Translations under genes and position numbers: made by a program | Notes under the pieces: model-generated | Databases searched by the model: none | What the model was told of the DNA's origin: nothing | The model's input: only the letters and a program-made list of their open reading frames with translations | Source: DATJPY01 sp035506135 | GTDB lineage: Bacteria > Myxococcota_A > UBA9160 > PR03 | NCBI GenBank assembly: GCA_035506135.1 | Contig: DATJPY010000043.1 | Span: forward strand, 4,369 to 68,368 | Reading direction: 5' to 3' | DNA: 64,000 nt | Part shown: positions 37,140 to 45,927 of the stretch, piece after piece | Layout of the letters: each line of letters begins with the position of its first letter | Numbering within the stretch: the stretch's first letter is position 1

Positions 37140-38243
37140 TCACGCCTTGCGCGCTTGGCGAGCTCCCCGCACGCGCGCGCATCCCAGTGCGGCGAGCGCC
37201 GCGGCGGCGGCAGCCGCGAGCGCGGCCGTGTCCGGCTCCGGGGTGTAGACGGCGAGGGCGGACGCGCTGCTGCCGTCCGGGAGCGTAGCGGCAACGTGAT
37301 CGAACCCGAACTCGGTGATCTCGATGATCCGAGGTGGAATCGAGCCCGCGTCGACCACGAATACCGGAAACGGATGGAACAAGACGTCGGGCTCCGCCGC
37401 GATCGACAGGGCGATCGGCCCGGGACACGCCAGGTTGCCGCCCGTCTGCACCGCCGCAAGGCCGCTGAAGTCGCTCGCCGGCGGTGTCAGGCTCCCCCCG
37501 AGGTGGAAGTAGAAGACGCCGCTGTACTCCGATGGGCACGAGGCGTATTGGAGCGAGAGGTACAGGTCGTCGCCGTAGAATTGGTCGGCCGGATCCCAGC
37601 CGAGACCCTGAAGCGAGGTCTGCGGCACGGTCCACCACTCGCTCATCGCATTGCCGTCGTAGAGCAGGATCTTCTGGCTGGTCTCGACGAAGACGTCGAG
37701 CGGGTCGCCCCCGCCCGGATCGCGGACCGCGACGAAGCTCCCGACCGCGAACTCGTCCTGCGACGGGTACGCCGCCAGCAGCGACGCCGTGCCACCGAGG
37801 AGGTTGCGCTCGATCTCGTGCACCTCCCCCTGCTCGGAGACGAAGAGCGTGCGGAACGCGCCGAATCCGGGAGCGCGCGGGCTCATCGCGAGCCCGGTCG
37901 GACCGGGACCGAGGGTGAGCGAGCCCTGCGAGGACTCCTGCAGCGCCGCCTGGCGGCCGCTCACGGGATCGATCAGCACGAAGGAGGGCGTGTTCCCGTT
38001 CAGGACCACGATCTCGCCGGTCGCGGGGTCGACGGCGATCGATCGCGGCTGGGTGTTGAGCAGGTTGGTCCCGTTCGGCGAGAAGACGTCGACGGCTCCA
38101 TTGCTCGGGTCGACGTCCAGGACCCGGTTGTTCTGCCCATCGAGGACGAGCAACTCGCCGGTCTTGAGCGCCCCGGCGTCGAGCGCCGCGAGAAGGATCA
38201 GGACGGGCGGAATCGCGCCGGCCGCCCACTTCGACATTCGCAT
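37140..38243 (-). CDS. exported beta-propeller-like protein with an atypical PEP-CTERM tail
   Basis: This 367-residue protein has a signal peptide (MRMSKWAAGAIPPVLILLAALDAGA). Its body has repeats such as GELLVLDGQNNRVLDVDPSNG, SIAVDPATGEIVVLNG and FRTLFVSEQGEVHEIE, resembling NHL/YVTN-type propeller blades. The C-terminus has PEP (335-337), a nearly pure Ala/Leu hydrophobic run (TAALAAAAAAALAALG) and a basic end CARVRGARQARK, an unusual version of the sorting signal that also contains a Cys. The start ATG 38243 has GGGGAG five bases upstream. It follows the TMTC-like gene by 48 bases on the same strand, so the two are probably co-transcribed. Confidence 0.75.
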   Translation of the reverse strand: MRMSKWAAGAIPPVLILLAALDAGALKTGELLVLDGQNNRVLDVDPSNGAVDVFSPNGTNLLNTQPRSIAVDPATGEIVVLNGNTPSFVLIDPVSGRQAALQESSQGSLTLGPGPTGLAMSPRAPGFGAFRTLFVSEQGEVHEIERNLLGGTASLLAAYPSQDEFAVGSFVAVRDPGGGDPLDVFVETSQKILLYDGNAMSEWWTVPQTSLQGLGWDPADQFYGDDLYLSLQYASCPSEYSGVFYFHLGGSLTPPASDFSGLAAVQTGGNLACPGPIALSIAAEPDVLFHPFPVFVVDAGSIPPRIIEITEFGFDHVAATLPDGSSASALAVYTPEPDTAALAAAAAAALAALGCARVRGARQARKA

Positions 38244-38291
38244 GGATCTCCCCCCCAAGGATCGCCGCGCAGGCGAACCGGAGGGATTCTA

Positions 38292-40061
38292 CTAAGGAAC
38301 CTGGGCACCGCCCCGCGGCGCGCTCGCCTCGCTCGAAGCGCCCTCTCGCACCGTCGCCAGCGCGAGCGCCTCTCGCGCGTCGGCCCGGCCCGGCGCGCGG
38401 CGAAGCGCCTCGCGCAGATGCGCCTCGGCCTCGCCCGGCCGTCCGAGCAGGAGCAGCGAGCGGCCGAGGCCGACCTCCGCGTCGACAGCGTCCGGCTCCT
38501 GCTCGAGGATGCGCGCGTAGTAGCGCGCCTCCTCCTCGTGGCGGCCGGCGGCGCCGAGCGCCGCAGCGCCGTTGTAGAGCGCGTCGACGTGTCCCGGCTC
38601 GAGTGCGAGCGCCTGCGCGAATGCGCCGATCGCCTCGTTCAATCGAGCGGACGAGTCCGCGCGGCCCTCCGCCGCGGTCAGGAAGAGGACGGCCCCCAGG
38701 GTGTTGTAGGCGTCCGCGAGGTTGGGCACGAGCCGCACCGCCTCGCGCGCCAGCGGCACCGCCTCCTCGTTCCGGCCCCGGGACGAGAGGTAGTTGGCGA
38801 GGTTGAGATACGCGTTCCACGCCTCGGCGTTCTTCGCGATCGTGTCGCGGTAGAGCACCTCGAGATCGCGGTAGACGTGGGCCTGGACGAAGGTGAGTGC
38901 GCCGAGCACCGCGAGGAGCGCGATCGCGGCGCCGTGCGTCGCGGAACGCAAGCGCGGCCCGAGCGCGGCGGCGCCCTCGGTCCAGCCCGCGGCGAAGAGC
39001 GCGAGCAGGGCGGTGCTCGCGTGGTACTGGAAGTGATCGGCCACGTAGGAGTAGCGGAAGGGAAAGACGTCGAAGAAGCCAAGCGCCGGGAACAGGACCC
39101 CGGCGAAGAGCAGCACGGCCGCGAGCGGGCCGCGTCCGATGCGCCGGCGCGCCAGCCACAGCGCCGCGACGAGCGCCACCACGGCGAGCGGGAAGGCGAG
39201 CTGCCACAGCGCGGCCGGGTCGATCCGCCAGCGCGGGTAGAAGAAGATGAGGGGGTGCGGCCAGAGGAGCTTGCCGGCGTAGAACCAGAGCGCGCGGCCG
39301 GCGAGCACCACGCGCTCCAGTGGTCCGAGCGCCCACGCCGCTCCCGTCGCGCCTACGTGATGCCGCTCGAGCCATGCCGTGTGGAGGCCCGCGACGGCAC
39401 CCAACGCGAAGAACGGCACGAGCGGCGCGACGTCGCCCGCGCGGAGCCGACCCCGGCGCCACCAGAAGAGGACGAGGATCACGGCGGGAAGCGAGCAGAC
39501 CACCGTCTTGCTGAGGAGCGCTCCGACGAAGAGCGCGAGGGAGAGGGCGTAGAAGCGCCACGCCGGCGGGTCCGTTCGCGCCTCGGGCTTGGGAGGGGCG
39601 AAGCGCAGATAGCTGGCGAGCGAGCCCAGCGCGAGCGCGAGCGACAGCACGTTCTTCCGCTCGGTGATCCAGGCCACCGACTCCGTCATCACGGGATGGA
39701 CGGCGAACAGCGCCGCGGCGAACAGGGAGCCCGGCACGCGCAGCCGCCGCAGCACGTGCCAGAGCAGGAGCGCATTCACGGCGTGCAGCGCGACGTTCGT
39801 CGCGTGATAGCCGCGCGCATCCAGCCCCCAGAGGTGGTACTCGAGCCAGTAGCTCGTGTGGACCAGCGGGTAGTACTGGGGCAGCGCCAGCGGATCGAGC
39901 CAGATGTGCGCCAGCCCCGCCGCGTTCCTCAGCTCGGGGTTCTGCGTCACGTACTGATCGTCGTCCCAGACGAAGCCGCCCTGCCGGAGCGGCAGGTAGA
40001 TCACGAACGGTGCGAGCAGCAGGAAGGCGCTCGCGAGCAGGTCGCGCCGGCGCGTGGCCAT
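38292..40061 (-). CDS. TMTC/PMT-like membrane glycosyltransferase with TPR tail (type A)
   Basis: The 589 residues have about ten to eleven membrane helices (residues 8-395) and then TPR repeats (about 405-575; for example AWNAYLNLANYLSSRGRNEEA and ALYNGAAALGAAGRHEEEA). The first periplasmic loop has an acidic cluster (D33-D35 in FVWDDDQYVTQN), the expected GT-C catalytic site, followed by LPQYYPLVHTSYWLEYHLWG and HPVMTESVAWITERKN. This matches the architecture of TMTC O-mannosyltransferases, which use dolichyl-phosphate sugars; bacterial relatives are poorly characterised. The adjacent downstream gene encodes a PEP-CTERM-like protein, and a 16-bp hairpin isolates it from the PEP-CTERM gene upstream. 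Confidence 0.8.
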   Translation of the reverse strand: MATRRRDLLASAFLLLAPFVIYLPLRQGGFVWDDDQYVTQNPELRNAAGLAHIWLDPLALPQYYPLVHTSYWLEYHLWGLDARGYHATNVALHAVNALLLWHVLRRLRVPGSLFAAALFAVHPVMTESVAWITERKNVLSLALALGSLASYLRFAPPKPEARTDPPAWRFYALSLALFVGALLSKTVVCSLPAVILVLFWWRRGRLRAGDVAPLVPFFALGAVAGLHTAWLERHHVGATGAAWALGPLERVVLAGRALWFYAGKLLWPHPLIFFYPRWRIDPAALWQLAFPLAVVALVAALWLARRRIGRGPLAAVLLFAGVLFPALGFFDVFPFRYSYVADHFQYHASTALLALFAAGWTEGAAALGPRLRSATHGAAIALLAVLGALTFVQAHVYRDLEVLYRDTIAKNAEAWNAYLNLANYLSSRGRNEEAVPLAREAVRLVPNLADAYNTLGAVLFLTAAEGRADSSARLNEAIGAFAQALALEPGHVDALYNGAAALGAAGRHEEEARYYARILEQEPDAVDAEVGLGRSLLLLGRPGEAEAHLREALRRAPGRADAREALALATVREGASSEASAPRGGAQVP

Positions 40062-40081
40062 GATCCGGATCGTATCGAAGA

Positions 40082-40118
40082 GAACGCCCCCCTCGTGGAA
40101 GACACGAGGGGGGCGTTC
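40082..40118 (-). terminator. strong hairpin, probable terminator of the 40144-41022 PEP-CTERM gene
   Basis: A perfect 16-bp stem (GAACGCCCCCCTCGTG against its reverse complement) with loop GAAGA begins 25 bases past the minus-strand stop codon. No long T-run follows, only TCTCTTCG, so termination may be imperfect. It separates this gene from the TMTC-like gene next along the strand. Confidence 0.7.
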
Positions 40119-40143
40119 GGACAGGACCGAGGTGAAGTGCGGA

Positions 40144-41022
40144 CTAGGTCCGCCGCTTCCTGGATGCGATCGCGAGCCCCGTCACTCCGATCGCCATGAG
40201 CGCGAGCGTCGCCGGCTCGGGAATGAACGCGAAGCCGACGAGCGTACCCGTCGCCGTCGCATTCAGGACGACGCCGCTGAGATCGATGTGCACGGGCATG
40301 TTGATCGGGACGACGAGCTTGTAGTTGCCGCCGCCCATATCGGTGATCGAGCCGGCCGCGGCGTTGATGTTGACGGCGTTGATCGGACCGGTCTGCCCGA
40401 TCCCGTCGCCGATGCCGGTGGTGCTCGCGGAGACCGAATCGAAGTTCGTGGTCGAGTCGGCGATCCCGACGGTGACCGCGTTCGAGAGGAAGGAGGTTCC
40501 CGAGATCGCGGTCGCGAGGCTGCTCAGATCGTACGAGACGTTGCTGAACGAGATGTACCCGACGTTGATGCTGATGATCGAGACGCTCGCGTTCACCCGC
40601 GCCCCGAAGACCGCGGGAGCGGTGGTCGTTGCGGTGAAGCTGCCAGCCGTGTTGGTCGCGTCCGTCGCGGACGTGCTGAAGACCGCGGGGTTCGGCCGGT
40701 AGCTCCCGGTGTTCACGCCGGTGAGGCTGGACTGGCCGCCCAGGAACTGGATGCTCGAGATCCCGGCCCCGATGTCGGTCGCGAGCGCACCGTCCACCGG
40801 CGAGCTGTTCGTCGTCCACGTGGTGTTGTTCTGATTCCGCAGGCGCATGGTCGCCGTCAGCGTCCCGAGCGTCGTGTTTTGGTCCGGGATCGCCAGGGTG
40901 AACGAGCTCTGGCTCGGATCGATATCCCAACTGACCATGAACGCGGAGCTAGGAGAGGCGAGTAATCCGAAGCCGATGCAGGTCGCCAACGCGGCCAGCC
41001 GATCTCGAGATACACGAGTCAT
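40144..41022 (-). CDS. PEP-CTERM protein, Ser/Thr/Asn-rich, function unknown
   Basis: The 292 residues have a signal peptide (ALATCIGFGLLASPSSA) and a body very rich in Ser, Thr, Asn and Ala (for example FSTSATDATNTAGSFTATTT). The canonical sorting tail is PEP at 268-270, ATLALMAIGVTGLAIAS and RKRR, two residues from the end. The body resembles choice-of-anchor type exported beta proteins; no enzyme motif was seen. Such composition suits a heavily O-glycosylated surface protein, and the gene lies between two TMTC-like genes. The ATG at 41022 follows AAGGAG by five bases. A candidate sigma-54 promoter lies about 70 bases upstream and a strong hairpin follows the stop. It is lower in GC than its neighbours. 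Confidence 0.85.
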   Translation of the reverse strand: MTRVSRDRLAALATCIGFGLLASPSSAFMVSWDIDPSQSSFTLAIPDQNTTLGTLTATMRLRNQNNTTWTTNSSPVDGALATDIGAGISSIQFLGGQSSLTGVNTGSYRPNPAVFSTSATDATNTAGSFTATTTAPAVFGARVNASVSIISINVGYISFSNVSYDLSSLATAISGTSFLSNAVTVGIADSTTNFDSVSASTTGIGDGIGQTGPINAVNINAAAGSITDMGGGNYKLVVPINMPVHIDLSGVVLNATATGTLVGFAFIPEPATLALMAIGVTGLAIASRKRRT

Positions 41023-41092
41023 GAGGGCTCCTTCCCAGTAAGCCGCCCGCCGCAGGAATGAGACAGCACGCCTGTGGCTGATCGCCGCAGAC

Positions 41093-41109
41093 TGCAAACC
41101 CCATACCGG
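41093..41109 (-). promoter_or_regulatory. candidate sigma-54 promoter for the PEP-CTERM gene
   Basis: On the minus strand CCGGTATGGGGTTTGCA has GG (-24) and GC (-12) separated by exactly ten bases, with TTGCA at the -12 side. The -24 side matches YTGGCACG at the C, GG, A and G only. It lies within the 269-base gap between the divergent PEP-CTERM and TMTC genes. Confidence 0.4.
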
Positions 41110-41291
41110 CCGGTAGAAAACTCGCAACATGGCGATTTCATTACAGAAGCGAAATCAGCCGGCGAGCCTCGACCTCGCCGGGGTGGAACGGCCCTTCCCA
41201 AAGGACGGAAAAGTCGTTCCGTTCGCCGGGCCGGGAGCCTACCGACGTCTGTGTCGTAACCGGCCCTCAGCCTCCGATACGCTGTGACGCC

Positions 41292-43766
41292 GTGCCGGCC
41301 TCGGAGCCCGTGCTGACGAAGCGTCCGATCGCGGGGCTCCTCCCCCTCGGCTGGGGCGTCGCCGTCGCCGCCCTCGTCGCCGGAGCGCTGCTCTCCTACA
41401 CGCCAGCCTTCCACGCCGACTACATCCGCTTCGACGACACGGGGTACGTCCAGGGGAACCCTCACGTCGCGAGCGGCTTGCGGCTCGAGAACATCCGCTG
41501 GGCGCTGACGACGTACGAGCAGTCGAACTGGCACCCGCTGACGTGGATCAGCCACATGGTGGACGTCGAGATCTTCGGCGTCGGGCCGGCCGGTCCGCAC
41601 GGGGTGAACATCGCCCTGCACGCCGTCAACGCGGCCGTGCTGTTCCTGGTCCTGCGTGCGCTGACCGGTGCGGCGCTCCCGAGCCTCCTGGTCGCGAGCC
41701 TCTTCGCGGTGCACCCGGCCAACGTCGAGTCGGTCGCGTGGATCTCGCAGCGCAAGACGCTGCTCTCGACCTTCTTCGCCCTGCTCGCCATCGCGGCCTA
41801 CGCCCGCTACGTCCGGCGCGGCGGGCGGCGACCCTACCTCGGAAGCCTCGGGCTCCTCGCGCTCTCGCTCTTGTCGAAGCCGATGTTCGTGACGCTCCCG
41901 TTCGGGCTCCTGCTGCTCGACTACTGGCCCCTCGAGAGGCCGGCGTTCGCGCCGGGACCCGGTGGCGGGGTGTCGCTCGGCGCGCTGGTCCGGGGCTGGT
42001 GGAGGCTCCTGCCCGAGAAGATCCCCCACGTCGTCCTGTGCGGCCTGCTCTCCCTGGTCACGCTCGACGCGCAGCGCAACGCGATGTCGACGCTGAACCA
42101 CTACTCCGTCGGCGCGCGCCTGGCGAACGTCGCGCTCTCGTACGTGCGCTACCTCGCGATCTACTTCGCGCCCCGGCGCCTCGCGGTGTTCTACCCCCTC
42201 TTCCCCGAGTCGACGACCGCGAGGGAGGTGGTCGGCGCCGTGGCCCTCCTCGGCGTGCTCACGGTGGTGCTGGTCCGTGGCGGGCTGCGCCGGCGCTACC
42301 TGCTCGTCGGGTGGCTCTGGTTCCTCGGGACCCTGGTCCCGGTCATCGGGCTCGTGCAGGTCGGAATGCAGTCGATGGCCGACCGCTACGCCTACGTCCC
42401 GTTCTGGGGTCTCTCGATCGCCTGTGTGTGGTCGCTGCGCGACATCTTCGCGGCGCGCCTCCGAGCGCCCGCCGCACGGGCGTCGGCCGCGGCCGTCGCG
42501 GGGGGGATCCTCGCCGCCCTGTGCGTGCTGACGTATCGCCAGGCGGAGAAGTGGCACGACGCGATCACGCTCTTCCAGAGCGCGATCGAGAACACCGACG
42601 GGAACTGGCTCGCGCACGGCGCGCTGGCCGAGCGCTACTACGCACAGGGCGATCTCGAGAAGACCGTCGAGCAGAGCGTCGAGGCGGCGAAGTACAACCG
42701 CAACCTGGGGACCATCCGCAGCACGTACGGCCTCGCGCTGCACGACCTGGGCAAGCCGGACCTCGCCCTCGAGCAGTTCGACCTCGCGGCGCAGCAGGAG
42801 CCCGACAACCCGCTCGGGCTGATGAACCTCGGCTGGCTTCACGTGGAGCGACATCAGTACGAGCTCGCCATCGGCGAGCTGGAGAGCGCCGCAGCGAAGG
42901 TCAACGACGGGACGCCCCTCTACACGCAGAAGATGATCTACGCCAACTGGGCCACCGCCCTCGCGAGGCTCGACCGGCTCGCCGCCGCGCGCGAGAAGTA
43001 CGAGCTGGCGCTCGCGATCGAGCCGGGCAACCCGGACCTGCTGCGCGACGCGGCACGCGTGGACATCGAGCTGAACGATCCGGCGCGGGCGATCGAGCGG
43101 ATGCGACGCGCCCTCGAGACGGACCCGCGCGACGCGGACGCCGCGTACCTGCTGGCGAGCGCGACCGCCCTGCAGGGCGGCGACGCCGAGGCGCTGTTCC
43201 GCCGGGCCTGGGAGCAGGATCCCGCCCACGCGCTCGTGACCGTGGACCTCGCGCGGACGCTCGCCCGCCAGCGGCGCGATCCGGACGCGCTCCGCCTGCT
43301 CCAGATCGTGCTCGCGCTCGATGCCGCCCCCGCCGACGATCCGGCCCGTCGCGTCGCTTCGTCCGCGCACGCCGAGCTCGGCGAGATCGCGCTCGATCGA
43401 GGGGATCCCGCCGCAGCCGTCGCGTCGCTGGACCGCGCCGTCGCGATCTGGCCCGACGACTACGACGCGAACAGTCGCCTCGCGTTCCTGCTGGCGACGG
43501 CCACCGATCCCGCGCTGCGCGATCCGCCCCGCGCCGTGGCGCTGGCCGAGCGCGCCGCCTCGGAGCGACGCGAGTTCGCGTCGCTCAGCACGCTCGCCGC
43601 AGCATACGCGGCGGCGGGGAGGCTCCCCGCCGCGCTCGACACCGCCCGCCAGGGCCTCGAGCTCGCGTCGAAGGCGGGCGACCCGCATGCCGCCGCCGCG
43701 CTGCAGCGGCAGATCGAGATCTACTCCCGCAGCCAGAGCGCGTTCAGCGACTCGACGCCCCGCTGA
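41292..43766 (+). CDS. TMTC/PMT-like membrane glycosyltransferase with long TPR tail (type B)
   Basis: The 824 residues have about ten membrane helices (20-420) and then a long array of TPR-like repeats (about 430-810). The first loop has D48-D49 in IRFDDTGYVQGNP, then SNWHPLTWISHMVDVEIFG and HPANVESVAWISQRKT, and a conserved WLWFLGTLVPVIGLVQVG helix. This sequence pattern differs from the type A proteins nearby and is shared with the protein at 50942-53119. The expected role is transfer of a sugar from a polyprenyl carrier to a protein or glycan at the periplasmic face; TPRs could bind acceptor proteins. The 3' end overlaps the convergent gene by 23 bases. Confidence 0.8.
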   Translation: MPASEPVLTKRPIAGLLPLGWGVAVAALVAGALLSYTPAFHADYIRFDDTGYVQGNPHVASGLRLENIRWALTTYEQSNWHPLTWISHMVDVEIFGVGPAGPHGVNIALHAVNAAVLFLVLRALTGAALPSLLVASLFAVHPANVESVAWISQRKTLLSTFFALLAIAAYARYVRRGGRRPYLGSLGLLALSLLSKPMFVTLPFGLLLLDYWPLERPAFAPGPGGGVSLGALVRGWWRLLPEKIPHVVLCGLLSLVTLDAQRNAMSTLNHYSVGARLANVALSYVRYLAIYFAPRRLAVFYPLFPESTTAREVVGAVALLGVLTVVLVRGGLRRRYLLVGWLWFLGTLVPVIGLVQVGMQSMADRYAYVPFWGLSIACVWSLRDIFAARLRAPAARASAAAVAGGILAALCVLTYRQAEKWHDAITLFQSAIENTDGNWLAHGALAERYYAQGDLEKTVEQSVEAAKYNRNLGTIRSTYGLALHDLGKPDLALEQFDLAAQQEPDNPLGLMNLGWLHVERHQYELAIGELESAAAKVNDGTPLYTQKMIYANWATALARLDRLAAAREKYELALAIEPGNPDLLRDAARVDIELNDPARAIERMRRALETDPRDADAAYLLASATALQGGDAEALFRRAWEQDPAHALVTVDLARTLARQRRDPDALRLLQIVLALDAAPADDPARRVASSAHAELGEIALDRGDPAAAVASLDRAVAIWPDDYDANSRLAFLLATATDPALRDPPRAVALAERAASERREFASLSTLAAAYAAAGRLPAALDTARQGLELASKAGDPHAAAALQRQIEIYSRSQSAFSDSTPR

Positions 43767-45927
43767 GCTCGAGCGCGCGCCCGCCGAGATAGGCGCTGCG
43801 CTGGCGCTGGAGGCGCGCCGCCAGCTCGGCGTCGCCCAGCGCGTGGGCGCGCTCGATCGCGCGCGCGGCGACGGCAGCGCCCTCGTCGAACGCGCCCGTC
43901 GCGGCGTAGGCGGCTGCGAGCGTCTCGAGCCACTCGGGCTGATCCGCACCGTCCCCCTGGCAGAGCGGCTCCGCCAGGGCGAGCGCTTCGGCGGGGTTGC
44001 GCAGGGAGGGATCGGCGGTGGTCGCGAGGATCCAGGCCAGCCGGTTGCGCGCAGGCGCGAGCGTCGGATCGAGGCGCAGCGCCGCGCGCAGCTCGCCGGC
44101 CGCCGCGGCCGGCTGCCCCTCGATCAGCCGGCCGAGCCCGAGATCGGCGTGCGCGACGGCGGAGTCGGGCGCCAGCTCGACCGCGCGGCCTAGGTGCGCG
44201 ACCGCCTGGGCCACGTCGCCGCCGCGCAGCTCGAGCTCGGCGAGCGGGCCGTACGCGGCCACGAGCAGCGGATCGAGCGCGATCGCCCGCGCGAGCAGCT
44301 CGCGCGCCCTTCGCGCGTCGCCCTGACGCAGCACGGCGGCCGCGAGGTTCAGATGCAGGATCGCGTGGTGCGGCGCGAGCTCGATCCCGCGCTCGAAGTC
44401 GCGGCGGGCGCCGTCCGGGTCGCCGAGCGCCATCCGCGCACGCCCGAGGTTGTTGTAGGTCTCGGGGAACCCGGGATCGGCGCGCTGGGCGCGCTCGAGC
44501 ATCGCGAGCGCATCCGGGACCCGGCCCGCGTCGAGCAGCGCGGTGCCCGCGTTGTAGAAGGTGATCGCGTCGTCGTCGTAGCGCTGCGGAACCGGCCAGT
44601 TCGAGCCGATCGCTGCGAGTGCGACCAGCGCCAGGGCGATCGCCAGCTCGCGCACGCCGCCGGCGCGCCCGCGCCACCGCCAGAACCCGTCGATGCCCGC
44701 ACCCGCGAAGAGCGCGGCGACCGGCACGAGCGGATACCGATAGCGCGCGAATACATAGAAGAGCGTCACCGATGCCGCGAACGCGAGCGCCGTCGCGTAC
44801 AGCAGCCACAGGCGCCGCCACTCCCTCCGCGTCCACCAGATACCCGCCGCGGCGAGGGGGAGCAGGACGCCGAAGTGGAGCACGCGCGCCAGGACGGCGA
44901 GCGGAGGCGAGTCCTGCGCGTGCGTGTGGACCGCCTCGACGTCCACCAGCTCGATGCGGTTCCACGTGAGGAGCCACTTCCAGGCGAGCAGCCGGCCCCA
45001 CTCCGCGGGCGCGCTCCGGATGTCGTCCCAGGACCGCGCGAGCCAGTAGCGCGAGACCTCCGCCGGGCCGAGCGGACGCTTGGAGTCGTCCTCCGCGATC
45101 TGGCGCGCGTCGTCGCGCTCGAACAGCGGGTCGCCCCGCCCTGCACGCATCGGGGTGTAGCCACCGTCGGCACCGCGGTGGTTGCCGATGTAGAAGTTCG
45201 AGCCCATCTGGGACGTCGTCACCAGGAAGGCGCCACCCACGTACAGGTTGCGAAGCCCGACCGGCACGAGCAGGACGGCCAGGCCGAGGGCGGCGATCGC
45301 GACGCTCGCGCCCCGGCGCACGCGGCTCCGCGGCCGCTCGAGCCAGAGCGCCCACGCGAGCAGGACGGGGGCGAGGACGGCCGCGTTCTCGCGATTCAGG
45401 ATCATCGCGCCGAGCAGGAGGCCCGCGGCGAGGAGCCGGGCGCTGGTCGCTCGCCGCTGCGCCGCCCCGCACACCCAGAGCAGCGCCGTCATCAGCAGCA
45501 GATCGAGCGACGCCTTCTGCAGGATTCCGTCGAAGAAGATGGCCGGCGGGTAGAGCGCGAGCAGGATTCCGGCGAGCCAGCCGGCGCGCTCCGAGAGGAA
45601 GGCCGCACCCGCGCGCGCGAGGAACACGCACGAGAGGGCGCCGAACAGCGCCTGGACCTCGCGCGCGATCCAGGGGTCGGGCCCGAAGATCCTGTACAGG
45701 ACGCCCAGCAGATACGGATACAGCGGCGTCTGATAGAACACCTGGGAGCCCAGCCAGTCGCCGCCCGCGATGCGCTCGGCCCATCGCTGGTACTCACCGG
45801 CGTCTCCGAGCAGCACGCCGTAGAGCGGCGAGCCGCGCATCGCGCGGAAGTGCAGCAGGCGGACGGCGAGCGCGAACGCGAAGAGGGCCAGCGCCTGCAG
45901 CGCGACGCGGCGCCGCGCCGCCGACAT
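43744..45927 (-). CDS. GT39-type membrane glycosyltransferase with TPR tail
   Basis: The 727 residues have about ten helices (8-450), with the GT-C acidic site in the first loop (GDAGEYQRWAE, Asp42/Glu45) and QTPLYPYLLGVLYRIFGPD, a pattern of ArnT/PMT_2-like transferases rather than of the TMTC-type neighbours. From about residue 470 TPRs follow (ETYNNLGRARMALGDPDGA, AILHLNLAAAVLRQGDARRA and others) to the end. The likely donor is a polyprenyl-phosphate sugar; the acceptor is unknown. The ATG overlaps the stop of the upstream gene (ATGA), indicating an operon with the unknown exported protein. It converges on the type B TMTC gene with a 23-base overlap of coding ends. Confidence 0.8.
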   Translation of the reverse strand: MSAARRRVALQALALFAFALAVRLLHFRAMRGSPLYGVLLGDAGEYQRWAERIAGGDWLGSQVFYQTPLYPYLLGVLYRIFGPDPWIAREVQALFGALSCVFLARAGAAFLSERAGWLAGILLALYPPAIFFDGILQKASLDLLLMTALLWVCGAAQRRATSARLLAAGLLLGAMILNRENAAVLAPVLLAWALWLERPRSRVRRGASVAIAALGLAVLLVPVGLRNLYVGGAFLVTTSQMGSNFYIGNHRGADGGYTPMRAGRGDPLFERDDARQIAEDDSKRPLGPAEVSRYWLARSWDDIRSAPAEWGRLLAWKWLLTWNRIELVDVEAVHTHAQDSPPLAVLARVLHFGVLLPLAAAGIWWTRREWRRLWLLYATALAFAASVTLFYVFARYRYPLVPVAALFAGAGIDGFWRWRGRAGGVRELAIALALVALAAIGSNWPVPQRYDDDAITFYNAGTALLDAGRVPDALAMLERAQRADPGFPETYNNLGRARMALGDPDGARRDFERGIELAPHHAILHLNLAAAVLRQGDARRARELLARAIALDPLLVAAYGPLAELELRGGDVAQAVAHLGRAVELAPDSAVAHADLGLGRLIEGQPAAAAGELRAALRLDPTLAPARNRLAWILATTADPSLRNPAEALALAEPLCQGDGADQPEWLETLAAAYAATGAFDEGAAVAARAIERAHALGDAELAARLQRQRSAYLGGRALELSGASSR

